DNA of 64,000 bases from positions 186,001-250,000 of the forward strand of contig CALUIR010000001.1 in assembly GCA_944320785.1 (NCBI GenBank), given 5' to 3'. The stretch's first letter is position 1. Each line of letters opens with the position of its first letter. Below are positions 23,656-33,810 of the stretch, one piece after another. The stretch is from an uncultured Bacteroidaceae bacterium. Lineage in GTDB: Bacteria > Bacteroidota > Bacteroidia > Bacteroidales > Bacteroidaceae. The translations under genes were made by a program, and so were the position numbers. The notes under the pieces were generated by a model, which was given only the letters and a program-made list of their open reading frames with translations, had not been told where the DNA came from and ran no database searches.

Positions 23656-25650
23656 ATGAGCGAATACAACCATATCACACCGGAAAACATCCTGAGCGAC
23701 CTGCGATACCTTCAACTGCTGTCGCGCAGCTTTCCCACCGTGGCGGATGCTAGCACCGAAATCATCAACCTCGAAGCCATCCTCAACCTGCCCAAAGGGA
23801 CGGAACATTTCCTGACCGACCTCCACGGGGAATACGAGGCTTTCCAGCATGTGCTGAAAAATGCTTCGGGCGCCGTGAAAAGAAAGGTGAACGAAATATT
23901 CGACAACACCTTGCGGGAATCGGAGAAAAAGGAACTATGCACCCTGATTTACTACCCGAAAGAAAAGCTGGAATTGGTGAAGAACGCAGAGCCGGACATC
24001 GAAGACTGGTACCGCATCACGCTGAACCAACTGGTGAAAGTATGCCAGAACGTGTCATCGAAGTACACACGTTCAAAGGTGCGCAAATCGCTCCCGCCCG
24101 AATTTTCCTACATCATCCAGGAACTGCTGCACGAATCGTCCATGGAACCGAACAAATACGCATACATCGACGTCATCATCAACACCATCATCAACATCAA
24201 GCGGGCAGATGATTTCATCATCGCCTTGTGCAATTTGATTCAACGGCTCACCATCGACTCGCTGCACATCGTGGGCGACATCTACGACCGTGGCCCCGGC
24301 GCACACATCATCATGGACACGCTTTGCAATTACCACAACTTCGACATCCAATGGGGAAACCACGACATCCTGTGGATGGGAGCCGCAGCAGGCAACCTTT
24401 GCTGCATCGCCAACGTCATCCGACTTTCCATGCGCTATGCCAACCTTGCCACATTAGAAGACGGCTACGGCATCAATCTGCTACCCTTGGCCACCTTCGC
24501 CATGGATACATACGCCGACGACCCATGCACGGTGTTCATACCCAAGACATCCTGCACGGACAACACCTACAATGAGAAAACCATCCGGCTGATTTCGCAA
24601 ATGCACAAGGCCATCACCATCATCCAATTCAAATTGGAACAACAAATTGTGAACCGCCGCCCGGAATTTGAAATGAAAGGCCGCAACCTGTTGGACAAGA
24701 TTGACTACCAGAAAGGCGTGCTACGGTTAGGCGATGAAGAATACCCGCTGAAAGACTGCCGGTTCCCGACTATCCACCCGGACAACCCCAGCGAACTGAC
24801 CGAGGAAGAAGACGAACTGATACGGAAACTGCACCATTCGTTCCTCAGCAGCGAAAAGCTCAAAAAACACATGCGGTGCCTCTTCGCCCATGGAAGCATG
24901 TACCTCGTATGCAACAGCAACCTGTTGTTCCACGCCTCTGTCCCCCTCAACGAAGACGGAAGCATGAAACATGTGCGCATCCAAGGCAAGGAATATTGGG
25001 GGAAAAGCCTGCTGAGAAAGGTGGACCAACTGATACGGACGGCTTACTTCGATGAAGAAGACAACGAAGAAAAACGTTTCGCCATGGACTACATCTGGTA
25101 CCTGTGGTGCGGCAAAGACGCGCCTCCTTTCGACAAAGACAAGATGGCGACATTTGAACGCTACTTCATCGAAGACAAGAAGCTGCACAAAGAAACGAAA
25201 GGATATTATTACACGCTACGCAACGAAGAAAAGGTATGTGACATGCTGCTCGATGAGTTTGGCGTGACGGGGCGGCACAAACATATCATCAACGGGCATG
25301 TGCCGGTGAAGACCATCAAAGGGGAAAACCCGATAAAAGCCAACGGGAAACTGCTCGTCATTGACGGGGGATTCTCTAAAGCCTACCAGCCGGAAACCGG
25401 CATCGCAGGATATACCTTGGTGTACCACTCACGAGGCATGCAACTGGTGCAGCACGAACCTTTCACCTCTACCCAAAAAGCCATCGAAGAAGGGCTGGAC
25501 ATCAAGTCCACCACCATCGTCGTGGAACTCAGCTCGCAACGGGTCATGGTGAAAGACACGGACAAAGGGCAGGAACTGAGGACACAAATCGAAGACCTCA
25601 AGAAACTGCTGTACGCTTATCAAAACGGGTTCATTAAAGAAAAGAAATAG
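23656..25650 (+). CDS. fbp: class III fructose-1,6-bisphosphatase
   Basis: 664 residues, the length of the Firmicutes/Bacteroidetes class III enzyme. Calcineurin-type phosphoesterase motifs are visible: FLTDLHGEYEAF, HIVGDIYDRGPG (metal ligands), WGNHDILWMGA (Asn-His) and later HIINGHVPVK and LLVIDGGFSKAY. It converts fructose-1,6-bisphosphate to fructose-6-phosphate in gluconeogenesis in the cytosol. It is probably expressed from the transporter promoter, with the bile salt hydrolase gene 20 bp downstream. Confidence 0.97.
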   Translation: MSEYNHITPENILSDLRYLQLLSRSFPTVADASTEIINLEAILNLPKGTEHFLTDLHGEYEAFQHVLKNASGAVKRKVNEIFDNTLRESEKKELCTLIYYPKEKLELVKNAEPDIEDWYRITLNQLVKVCQNVSSKYTRSKVRKSLPPEFSYIIQELLHESSMEPNKYAYIDVIINTIINIKRADDFIIALCNLIQRLTIDSLHIVGDIYDRGPGAHIIMDTLCNYHNFDIQWGNHDILWMGAAAGNLCCIANVIRLSMRYANLATLEDGYGINLLPLATFAMDTYADDPCTVFIPKTSCTDNTYNEKTIRLISQMHKAITIIQFKLEQQIVNRRPEFEMKGRNLLDKIDYQKGVLRLGDEEYPLKDCRFPTIHPDNPSELTEEEDELIRKLHHSFLSSEKLKKHMRCLFAHGSMYLVCNSNLLFHASVPLNEDGSMKHVRIQGKEYWGKSLLRKVDQLIRTAYFDEEDNEEKRFAMDYIWYLWCGKDAPPFDKDKMATFERYFIEDKKLHKETKGYYYTLRNEEKVCDMLLDEFGVTGRHKHIINGHVPVKTIKGENPIKANGKLLVIDGGFSKAYQPETGIAGYTLVYHSRGMQLVQHEPFTSTQKAIEEGLDIKSTTIVVELSSQRVMVKDTDKGQELRTQIEDLKKLLYAYQNGFIKEKK

Positions 25651-25669
25651 CAAATAAGAAACAACTGCC

Positions 25670-26755
25670 ATGAAAACAAACATCAAAACAGCCATCCTGA
25701 TGGCAATAGCTGGAATAGCATGCACGGCAGAAAGCCATGCATGCACAGGCATCACACTGAAAAGCCAAGACGGCGCCACTGTCTTGGCACGCACCATTGA
25801 ATGGGGAGGCAGCGACCTGAACAGCCAATACGTGATTGTGCCGCGAGGATACGAGTCGCAATCACTCACTCCAGAAGGAAAAAACGGAATGAAATTCACC
25901 GCACAGTGGGGATACGTCGGGTTAGCGGTGGAGCAAAAGGAGTTCATCGCCGAGGGCATCAATGAAGCAGGCTTGTCAGCCGGGCTGTTCTACTTTCCCA
26001 ACTATGGGGAATATGTACCGTATGACCCGGCACAAAAAGAAAAGAGCATCAACGACCTCCAATTGGCAAGCTGGATATTGGGAAAATGCGCCACCGTGGA
26101 TGAAGTGAAAGAAGCAGTAGGAAACGCCCGCATCATCCAGCTCGACCCACGGGCATCCACCGTACATTGGCGGTTCGCTGACGCAACAGGACGGCAAATC
26201 GTACTGGAAATCATTGGAGGGGAAGCAAAATTCCACGAAAACAAATTGGGCGTGCTGACCAACTCACCGGGCTTTGAATGGCAACTGACCAACCTCAACA
26301 ACTATGTCAACTTGTTTCCCGGCAGCGCGCCAGGCCAGCAATTAGGGGAAACAAAGCTGGCTTCCTTCGGAGCGGGAAGCGGGTTCTTGGGAATGCCGGG
26401 CGACATCACCCCGCCCTCACGCTTTGTGCGCGCCGCCTTTTACCAAGCCACTGCGCCACAACAAGCCACCGCATTGGAAACCGTGCTGCAATGTTTCCAA
26501 ATACTGAACAACTTCGACATACCTGTAGGCATTGAGTTTGCCGCAGGAAAAATACCGGCACACATCCCCAGCGCCACGCAATGGACTTCGGCCACCGACA
26601 TTGCCCACCGCCGCATTTACTTCCGTACCATGTATGACAGCACCATCCGCAGCATCGACCTTCGGGAAATAGACTTCGGGAAAGTATCCTATCGCGCAGA
26701 GCCATTGGACACAGTCAAGCAACAACCCATTGTCCCTGTCCCAATCACGGAATAA
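25670..26755 (+). CDS. bile salt hydrolase/choloylglycine hydrolase family protein, secreted
   Basis: 361 residues. A signal peptide ends at SHA, placing Cys25 at the mature N-terminus as the Ntn nucleophile (ACTGITL). Arg41 in LARTIEW, Asn in VLTNSPGFEWQ and Arg in PPSRFVRA match the active-site set of bile salt hydrolases and penicillin V acylases. Glu44 stands where classical bile salt hydrolases have Asp21. In gut Bacteroidales such enzymes remove glycine or taurine from bile acids in the periplasm. The substrate here is inferred; acyl-homoserine lactone or penicillin V activity is possible. The gene follows fbp by 20 bp. Confidence 0.92.
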   Translation: MKTNIKTAILMAIAGIACTAESHACTGITLKSQDGATVLARTIEWGGSDLNSQYVIVPRGYESQSLTPEGKNGMKFTAQWGYVGLAVEQKEFIAEGINEAGLSAGLFYFPNYGEYVPYDPAQKEKSINDLQLASWILGKCATVDEVKEAVGNARIIQLDPRASTVHWRFADATGRQIVLEIIGGEAKFHENKLGVLTNSPGFEWQLTNLNNYVNLFPGSAPGQQLGETKLASFGAGSGFLGMPGDITPPSRFVRAAFYQATAPQQATALETVLQCFQILNNFDIPVGIEFAAGKIPAHIPSATQWTSATDIAHRRIYFRTMYDSTIRSIDLREIDFGKVSYRAEPLDTVKQQPIVPVPITE

Positions 26756-26824
26756 CCACTACCGCCTGCGGGCATCCTGCTGGCATGCCTGCAAGCTCTT
26801 TCCATTCCCAAATCTCCATGTCTT

Positions 26825-27907
26825 ATGAACAAAACCCTCACTGCACTGCTGCTTCTCTTCATTTACGCGCAAACATCCGGCGCACAACAGAAAATCACCC
26901 TGCTCTTTGCTGGCGACCTCATGCAGCACCAAGCTCAGATAGATGCCGCCCGGACAGACAGCGGATACTGCTATGACGAATGTTTCAAATACGTGCGTGA
27001 TGAAATAGAAAAGGCCGATATCGCCGTTGCCAACCTTGAAGTGACGTTAGGAGGAAAGCCCTACAGCGGATACCCGCGCTTCAGCGCACCGGATGAATAC
27101 CTTCACGCCATCAAAAAAGCAGGATTCGATGTGCTGCTCACAGCCAACAACCATTGCCTGGACACCGGGAAAGACGGTTTGGAAAGGACGTATGCACAAT
27201 TAGATGCCGCCCGAATACGCCATGCCGGCACTTATCCCGACTCCATCAGCCGCCAAAAGCAATACCCGCTGTGCATCCGAAAGAACGGATTCACCATCAT
27301 TTTCCTGAACTACACTTACGGCACCAACGGAATCGAAGAACAACAGCCAAACGTAGTGAACCGCATCGACAAAAAGACAATCCTTCAAGACATACGCCAA
27401 GCAAAAGCCTTCCGTCCCGATGCCATCATCGCATGCATGCACTGGGGCATCGAATACCAATCCCTGCCTGAACAGGGAACAAGAGAAATGGCAGACTGGC
27501 TATTGGAGCAGGGGGTCACTCATGTCATCGGGACACATCCGCACGTGGTGCAACCCATAGAGGTGAGAAACAATCCCCATCATCCCGACAAGAACGTCGT
27601 AGCGTACTCCTTAGGCAATTACCTGTCCAACATGTCAGCCAAAGGAACTGATGGCGGCATCATGGTGAAATTGGAACTGGCCAAGACACAAGGCATCACG
27701 CGGCTTTCATCCTGCTGTTATTCATTGGTGTGGACTTCACGCCCCGCCATCAGCAGCAACAAGAACTTCATTATCTATCCTGCCAATGCAACCCCTGAAC
27801 GGCTCTCCCCGGAAGAACAACAGCGGATGAGCGCCTTCATGAAAGAAACGCGGAAACTCATGAACATGCACAATAAAGGGGTTATAAACGAATATCCCAT
27901 CCAATAG
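26825..27907 (+). CDS. CapA-family (PGA synthesis-type) phosphoesterase-like protein
   Basis: 360 residues with an N-terminal signal peptide (MNKTLTALLLLFIYAQTSGAQ). CapA-fold motifs are present in order: LLFAGDLMQH, VANLEVTLGG, LLTANNHCLDTG, ACMHWGIEYQ and GTHPHVVQPIE, the metal-binding set of calcineurin-like CapA proteins. In Bacillus, CapA helps export poly-gamma-glutamate. In Bacteroidales many CapA proteins stand alone and their function is not known. It lies 70 bp after the bile salt hydrolase gene. Confidence 0.9.
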   Translation: MNKTLTALLLLFIYAQTSGAQQKITLLFAGDLMQHQAQIDAARTDSGYCYDECFKYVRDEIEKADIAVANLEVTLGGKPYSGYPRFSAPDEYLHAIKKAGFDVLLTANNHCLDTGKDGLERTYAQLDAARIRHAGTYPDSISRQKQYPLCIRKNGFTIIFLNYTYGTNGIEEQQPNVVNRIDKKTILQDIRQAKAFRPDAIIACMHWGIEYQSLPEQGTREMADWLLEQGVTHVIGTHPHVVQPIEVRNNPHHPDKNVVAYSLGNYLSNMSAKGTDGGIMVKLELAKTQGITRLSSCCYSLVWTSRPAISSNKNFIIYPANATPERLSPEEQQRMSAFMKETRKLMNMHNKGVINEYPIQ

Positions 27908-28026
27908 GGGCAAAGGCCAAGGAATTTTCATTGCCGGAAATAGGAAAACCGGAACAACATTACGGAAATACAAGTCACCCGGCTTCAGAAAATATTCCAT
28001 TACTTCGCACCTAAAACCTTCTTTGC

Positions 28027-28938
28027 ATGGAAAAAGACACTACCACCGTAAATACAGGAAGCACCCATTTGCAAGGCATTGCCACTTACCACGATGACCG
28101 GCTGGCCATCATCGACAACCCGTCCAAGGAACTTCCCCGCAACAAGCCTGTGCGGACAAATGCCTTCATCGCCACATTATGCCTGAAGGGCGCAGGCACC
28201 GTATGCATCAACGGGGAGAGGCTCATCGTCCACGCGAACGAACTGATGGTTTACCCTCCCAACACGATTGTGGAACACGCCGACGCCAGCAAAGACTTGG
28301 AAATCCGTTGCCTTTATATTTCGCCGGAATACATGAAACAATTGTTCACCCTTGCGAAAAACCCGCTGGAGGCAAAACTGTTTTTCGAGCAGAACCCGAT
28401 TCTCAACCTGCATCCTGAAGAAGTGGAACTGTTTTGCCAATACTACGACCTGCTTCGGAAGAAACTGACCTGCCCTCCTTACAGGAACCAGCGAAAAGTG
28501 ACAAACGCCCTGCTGCAGGCTTTCCTCTATGAGTTCCAGAACATCATGGACCGCTTCATCCATATCCGGCCTGCCCGCTATAATGCTGCAGAAAGCATCT
28601 GCCACGCTTTCCTTGAACTGCTTGCCTCCTCGTATCCCAAGAAAAGGACTGTAAGCGACTATGCCGACCGACTGTGCATCACACCCAAATACCTGTCGGC
28701 CGTATGCAAAGCCACAACCGGGAAAACGGCTTCCGACATCATCAACCGATATGTCGTGGAAGACATCCGCCGCCTGCTGAAGCAACCGGGAAAAAGCATC
28801 AAAGAAATCGCCAACGAACTGGACTTCCCCAACCTTTCTTTCTTCGGAAAATACGTGAAGAAGCATTTAGGCACATCGCCCACGCAATACCGGAATGCCA
28901 ACATGAAAAAAGGAGAATTGCCCGTTCCTGCTGAATAA
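28027..28938 (+). CDS. AraC-family transcriptional regulator
   Basis: 303 residues. The N-terminal ~150 residues are cupin-like (LCLKGAGTVCINGERLIVHANELMVYPPNTI). The C-terminal ~100 residues are the double helix-turn-helix of AraC proteins (VSDYADRLCITPKYLSAVCKATTG, then IKEIANELDFPNLSFFGKYVKKHLGTSPTQYR). It senses a small ligand and binds DNA in the cytoplasm. It stands alone, convergent to susCD. Target genes are not identifiable from the sequence. Confidence 0.93.
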   Translation: MEKDTTTVNTGSTHLQGIATYHDDRLAIIDNPSKELPRNKPVRTNAFIATLCLKGAGTVCINGERLIVHANELMVYPPNTIVEHADASKDLEIRCLYISPEYMKQLFTLAKNPLEAKLFFEQNPILNLHPEEVELFCQYYDLLRKKLTCPPYRNQRKVTNALLQAFLYEFQNIMDRFIHIRPARYNAAESICHAFLELLASSYPKKRTVSDYADRLCITPKYLSAVCKATTGKTASDIINRYVVEDIRRLLKQPGKSIKEIANELDFPNLSFFGKYVKKHLGTSPTQYRNANMKKGELPVPAE

Positions 28939-28945
28939 GGCAAAA

Positions 28946-28984
28946 GCAAGGGCAAGCCGCGCCTCCCGGCGTGCCTGCCCTTGC
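28946..28984. terminator. hairpin between araC-type gene and susD
   Basis: GCAAGGGCA (28946-28954) pairs with TGCCCTTGC (28976-28984) around a GC-rich loop, between two convergent genes. The minus side runs into CTTTTGCC, and there is no strong T tract on the plus side. Confidence 0.55.
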
Positions 28985-29004
28985 CACATCTGAAATGATC
29001 AAAG

Positions 29005-30672
29005 CTATTTCTTCAACGAAGGATACAGGGAGGTATCCACTGCCGGATAAGGGGCATACATCTTGCTGTCGTCCCACGTGCCGGTCACTTGCACCCGTTC
29101 TTGCAAATACAACTCATCCACCGTCACCAAGTCTGCCTTGTCCGGGTTCTCACGCAACCATTGCTTCACCACCTCTATTTCCGGATTCTGCAAACGATAC
29201 TCGAAATAATCCTTCAAACGGTTCATGCGCCGCTGGTCATGGTAACGGGTCGCCACATTGCCACGATAATAACCGGCTATTTCCCATCCATGCTCATTAT
29301 AAGCTGCCTCCGCCAATTCATCATAGCTCATGCCCTCTGAATAATAATTATAAGTGGCATCATTCCATTTTCCGTCAGCACGTCGGCGAACCAAGTTCAG
29401 CAATTGGATGGCCTTTGCCTTGTCGCCTTGTCCGGCACGTCCCACAGCCTCAGCATACCACAAATACACTTGGGACAAACGTATGAAAGCAGCCGTCTGA
29501 TCGCTCCACCCGTCGGCCTGTGCGCTGTAGCTCTTCGTCTGGTCATACTCCACCTCATCGTTGGCAAAAGCGAACATCACGTAGTAAGGGTTGTTGCAAT
29601 TGGTCACATTGTCGTAAAACCAAGGAACCACTTTTGCATCTTGGTTATGGTAATACACATCTCCGAAAATAGCTTTCTTGCGTGGCCCTGCCGGGAAGTC
29701 TGCCCAGAACTTTATCTCTGCACGCATGTCACTGAAGCCTCCGGTTTCCTCCGGCAGTTCGGCCAAGCCACGGGCTGCCTGCGAGGCATCGCCTGTGCCG
29801 AAGTCTTTCGTGAAATAAACGCCCAAGACGAGTTCCGTGTTGCTTTTGTTGTACTGGCGGGAATAAACCTTCCAATATTCATCAAACAATTGGTAATAAT
29901 AGGTGCCTTTCTCCACGTCATCGATGACTTCCTTTGCCTTGTTGGCCGCCATGACATAATATTCCGTGCCTTTGTTCAGGGGCCATCCCGCCATCGTGAG
30001 GTACACTTGCGCCAAGGTAGCTTGCGCGGCGGCCTTGTTGGCAATGGTGTACACGCCATTGATGCACCACGGCTCTGTGGTGTAATGTTCTGGAAGGTAG
30101 TTCTCCGCAAATTCCAAATCGCTCACGATGAACTTATAGACATCTTCCTCGGAACTGACCGTGGCCTCGATGTTGATTTCATTCTTCTCGATGATGGGCA
30201 ATTCACCCCAACAGCGCACCATCCAGAAATAAAAGTATGCCCGCCAGAAGCGCGCTTCGGCGATGGCGAAATTGATGTCGTCCTCGGTCACGCCCGGCGT
30301 TTGCGCCACGCCGTTGATGATGTAGTTGGCCGCCTTCACCACCGACCACATGCAACTCCAGCAACCCACGCCGCTAGTCATCATCGGATTACCGTCGTTG
30401 GAAATGAACTGGTCCCAATCCGTGAAGTTGCTTTTCGAAACAATGCTTGTCATGTCATCGCCTTTCAGCAACGGGGCATAGATACCGATGTAGCCGCTCG
30501 CCATCTTCACCTGATAATACAAGGCATGGATGGAGCCTTCCAAGTCGGACGGCTCGGTGAACGATTCCAGGTTCGTCATCTGCCCTTTGGGGTCTTCTTC
30601 CAAGAAGTCACTGCACGAAGCAGACAGCAAGCCCATCATGCAAACCCCTGCCAGAATATATTTCGTTTTCAT
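29005..30672 (-). CDS. SusD/RagB-family outer membrane glycan-binding lipoprotein
   Basis: 555 residues. Lipoprotein signal with lipidation at about Cys20 (GLLSASCSDFLEEDP, the classic SusD start). Helical SusD body with FAIAEARFWRAYFYFWMVRCWGELPI, the tetratricopeptide-type segment that contacts SusC, and a C-terminal ERVQVTGTWDDSKMYAPYPAVD. It captures a polysaccharide or peptide at the cell surface and hands it to SusC. It lies 18 bp after susC, so the two are co-transcribed. No glycosidase, sulfatase or sensor gene is next to the pair, so the substrate is unknown. Confidence 0.96.
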   Translation of the reverse strand: MKTKYILAGVCMMGLLSASCSDFLEEDPKGQMTNLESFTEPSDLEGSIHALYYQVKMASGYIGIYAPLLKGDDMTSIVSKSNFTDWDQFISNDGNPMMTSGVGCWSCMWSVVKAANYIINGVAQTPGVTEDDINFAIAEARFWRAYFYFWMVRCWGELPIIEKNEINIEATVSSEEDVYKFIVSDLEFAENYLPEHYTTEPWCINGVYTIANKAAAQATLAQVYLTMAGWPLNKGTEYYVMAANKAKEVIDDVEKGTYYYQLFDEYWKVYSRQYNKSNTELVLGVYFTKDFGTGDASQAARGLAELPEETGGFSDMRAEIKFWADFPAGPRKKAIFGDVYYHNQDAKVVPWFYDNVTNCNNPYYVMFAFANDEVEYDQTKSYSAQADGWSDQTAAFIRLSQVYLWYAEAVGRAGQGDKAKAIQLLNLVRRRADGKWNDATYNYYSEGMSYDELAEAAYNEHGWEIAGYYRGNVATRYHDQRRMNRLKDYFEYRLQNPEIEVVKQWLRENPDKADLVTVDELYLQERVQVTGTWDDSKMYAPYPAVDTSLYPSLKK

Positions 30673-30690
30673 ATTCTTATATATTATGCT

Positions 30691-33600
30691 TTAGAATCCT
30701 AACTTGACTGTAAATGTGAATGTCCGTGCCGACGGATAGCTGCCGTAGTCCAATCCCAGTTCCTTATCGGACACCGCGCCAGTGGTCGTGGCAGACGTAG
30801 TGGAAGCTTCCGGGTCAAGCCCTTTGTACTTCGTAAGGGTGAACAAGTTCTGTGCGCTCACGCCCAACGTGATGTCAGCAAACTTCGTCACTTTCCGAGG
30901 CAACAGGTAAGACAGGCTGATGTTCTGCAAGCGGAGGAAATCAGCATCTTCCAACCATTGCGAGGAACGCGGCGTGGAACGGTTCAGGGAGTTTGAACTG
31001 CTGGCAAATTCCGCATCCGCCTTGTTGGCCACCACATCCCAGTTCTTTTCATACCCTTCCTTGGAAGTGATGAAACGGCTTTCGGGAATCATCGTCGTCA
31101 TGGCAAAACGGGTCACATTCAAACGTTGGAAGCCGGTGCTGGCCCTGAAGAAGATGTTCAGTTCCCAGTTTTTGTAGGTAAGGGTGTTGTTCCATCCCAG
31201 GTTCCATTTCGGGATGGGGTTGCCCATCACCACGCGGTCAGCATCCACCGGCGAGGTGGTCGTGCCGCCATCGGCTGTCTGGTAAAGATTGGCGCCGTTC
31301 TCATCAAAACCTACCCATTTGAACAAATTGAAGTTGCTGATGGGCAATCCTTCTTTCATAATGAACACGTTGCCCTCCATCAGGCCGCCACGGGTGGCAT
31401 CGGGAATCAGATAATCTTCGCCGTCCAAGTCCGTCACCTCTGTTCTCAAATAAGATGCCGTGAAAGAAGTGTTCCATTCAAAGTCGAGGGTGCGCACCGG
31501 CGAAGCCTCCAAGGTGAACTCCCAGCCCGTGCTGTACATTTCGCCCACGTTGCTCCAGTACGAACCGCCACCGTTGAAGTAAGGGATAGTCTTGGCAAAA
31601 AGGAGGTCGCGGGTGTTCTTCTTGTACCAGTCCACGGTGAGGAACAGGCGGCGGTTCAGCATGCTGATGTCGATGCCTGCGTCATACGAGTAGGTCTTTT
31701 CCCACGTCAGGTCGGGGGAGGCATACGTGCTTTCCCAATAGCCAGGATAAAGCGAACCTGTGCCATAGGAATAGTTGGCCAACGTAAGCAAGCCCAACGT
31801 GCCGTATGCATTGATGGCTTGGTTGCCAGTCACGCCGAAGCTGCCGCGCAACTTCAGGTCTTGGAAGATGTCCTGCCCTTGCATGAAGTCCTCCTGCGCG
31901 ATGTTCCAAGCCACGGCTGCGGATGGGAAGTACCCCCACTTGTGGTTCATGAACTTGGATGAGCCGTCAGCGCGGATAGTGCCGGTCAGGTAATAACGGT
32001 TCTTGTAGTTGTACATCACGCGGGCAAAGGCCGACACCATGGACTCTTTCGAGTAATTCGTGGCGCCGGTCAGTCCGGACTGCACGGAATTGATGTTCCA
32101 GTAGCCTGTCTTCTCCGACAAGAGGTCCTGCCCGCTGACACCCACGTTCTTGTATTCCTGCATGTAGATTTCAAACACGCCGGTAGCCGTCAGGTTATGC
32201 CCGTTGAAATCCTTCTGCCACGTCAGGTTGTTGGTCTCTTGGTAGGTGACGGTGCGGTTCATGCTGTTGCCCATGCTGCTGATGGCACTCGGCTCGCGCT
32301 TCGTGGACGAGAAAGAATAACTGGACGCATTCAAAAGGTTGAAGGCGCCTTGAGCTGAAAAAGTCAGCCCGTCGATGATATTGAAACGGAAGTCCACGTA
32401 GCCCTTCACATTGTAGTTCTCGCCATCAGAATCATTCACTTTCAACGCGCCGTAAGGGTTGGCGCTGATGGAGCAGTAAGGATCGCGCTGATACACTCCG
32501 TTCTCGTCCGTCAGGTCCATGGCAGGCGAATAGTTGGCCATCACCATGAGGTCGGCGCCCGTGTTGTGCGTGGTCTCCGTGGAGCCTTCGATGTTGGTCA
32601 CCACGTTCAACCAGTCGGTCACCTGCGAATCCATGTTGGCATGGAATCCGATACGCCGCAGCTTGGATTCCGCCGTCATGCCCGTCTGGTTCAGGAACAG
32701 TCCCGAAACCATGTATTTGTTCCTCGCGCTGCCGCCGGAGATGCTCAGCTTGTAATCCTGCGAAATGCCCCTTTGCAGCATCAGGTCCTGGTAGTCCACA
32801 CCCTTTGTGCCGTTGCGGAAGGCTTCCATGTCCTCGGCGGAGAACCGGGTGTCCGTCATCTGCTCCAAAGCCTGCGCGTATTCGTAAGCGTTCATGATGT
32901 CAAACCGCTTTGGAAAGTTCGACAGGCCGATTTCGCTGCTTATCTGCACCTGAGGCCTCCCGACCGAACCACGTTTCGTGGTCACCAATATCACGCCGTT
33001 GGCACCGCGCGAACCGTAAATTGCCGTAGAGGAAGCATCCTTCAGCACTTCGATGGAAGCAATGTCTGCAGGGTTGGTCACACTGCCGCCTATCACGCCG
33101 TCCACCACCCACAGCGGGTCGTTGCCGAAATTGATGGACGACACGCCACGGACGCGCACGTTGGCTTCCGCGCCCAACTGGCCTCCCGTGTAGGAGGATG
33201 CCTGCACGCCTGCCATGCGCCCTTGCAGGATTTCCGTCACGTCCTTTACCGGCTGCGCCTTGAACTGCTCGTTCGTCACCGAACTGACCGCCCCCGTCAG
33301 GTTACTCCGCTTGGCAGTGCCGTAACCGATGACGACCACTTCCTCCAACGTCTCAGTGTCTTCGCTCATCACCACCCGCAGGAACCTTTGCCGCCCAACC
33401 GGCACTTCCTGTTGCGTATAGCCCAGATAAGCGAAAGTCAACACGGCGTTGCGGTCCACGTCGATGGCGAACTTCCCGTCAATGTCCGTCGTCGTCCCCT
33501 TCGTTGTGCCGTTCACCACGATGGTTACGCCGATAATCGGTTCCCCATCCTTGTCAGTCACAATGCCTTGCACGGTCTGCACGCGCTGCTTGTCCGCATC

Positions 33601-33711
33601 ATTCACCTCCGTATTCTCGTCTGCCGGAGAACCACCGTCCGGCAAAGCTGCCCAGCCGCTCCCCGCAGACAATATCCAAAAAGAAAAGATGCCCAATACA
33701 AATTTCTTCAT
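30691..33711 (-). CDS. SusC/RagA-family TonB-dependent outer membrane transporter
   Basis: 1006 residues. After a signal peptide comes a carboxypeptidase-D-like regulatory domain (about 45-125, GIVTDKDGEPIIGVTIVVNG and FAYLGYTQQEV). The TonB plug follows (LQGRMAGVQASSY, NVRVRGVSSINFGNDPLWVVDGV, IEVLKDASSTAIYGSRGANGVILVTT). The C-terminal barrel ends in an aromatic residue (TFTFTVKLGF). It imports the ligand bound by SusD using TonB energy. There is no N-terminal STN domain, so an anti-sigma partner is not expected. The promoter is about 92 bp upstream. Confidence 0.97.
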   Translation of the reverse strand: MKKFVLGIFSFWILSAGSGWAALPDGGSPADENTEVNDADKQRVQTVQGIVTDKDGEPIIGVTIVVNGTTKGTTTDIDGKFAIDVDRNAVLTFAYLGYTQQEVPVGRQRFLRVVMSEDTETLEEVVVIGYGTAKRSNLTGAVSSVTNEQFKAQPVKDVTEILQGRMAGVQASSYTGGQLGAEANVRVRGVSSINFGNDPLWVVDGVIGGSVTNPADIASIEVLKDASSTAIYGSRGANGVILVTTKRGSVGRPQVQISSEIGLSNFPKRFDIMNAYEYAQALEQMTDTRFSAEDMEAFRNGTKGVDYQDLMLQRGISQDYKLSISGGSARNKYMVSGLFLNQTGMTAESKLRRIGFHANMDSQVTDWLNVVTNIEGSTETTHNTGADLMVMANYSPAMDLTDENGVYQRDPYCSISANPYGALKVNDSDGENYNVKGYVDFRFNIIDGLTFSAQGAFNLLNASSYSFSSTKREPSAISSMGNSMNRTVTYQETNNLTWQKDFNGHNLTATGVFEIYMQEYKNVGVSGQDLLSEKTGYWNINSVQSGLTGATNYSKESMVSAFARVMYNYKNRYYLTGTIRADGSSKFMNHKWGYFPSAAVAWNIAQEDFMQGQDIFQDLKLRGSFGVTGNQAINAYGTLGLLTLANYSYGTGSLYPGYWESTYASPDLTWEKTYSYDAGIDISMLNRRLFLTVDWYKKNTRDLLFAKTIPYFNGGGSYWSNVGEMYSTGWEFTLEASPVRTLDFEWNTSFTASYLRTEVTDLDGEDYLIPDATRGGLMEGNVFIMKEGLPISNFNLFKWVGFDENGANLYQTADGGTTTSPVDADRVVMGNPIPKWNLGWNNTLTYKNWELNIFFRASTGFQRLNVTRFAMTTMIPESRFITSKEGYEKNWDVVANKADAEFASSSNSLNRSTPRSSQWLEDADFLRLQNISLSYLLPRKVTKFADITLGVSAQNLFTLTKYKGLDPEASTTSATTTGAVSDKELGLDYGSYPSARTFTFTVKLGF

Positions 33712-33802
33712 CCTTATTCAAAATTAAAAACAAGACTTGAGAAAGCAATTTCCATACCACGCATGCAATTGCGCCGGGGCACAATACCAATACATTCATA
33801 TA

Positions 33803-33810
33803 CAAAAATA
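33803..33810 (-). promoter_or_regulatory. -7 box for susCD
   Basis: The minus strand reads TATTTTTG, a match to TAnnTTTG, about 92 bp upstream of the susC start. Confidence 0.55.

Noticed and set aside
25670-26755. Penicillin acylase instead of bile salt hydrolase
   Set aside because: Both share the fold. Gut Bacteroidales context and the residues around the mature Cys favour the bile salt hydrolase call, which is kept at family level.
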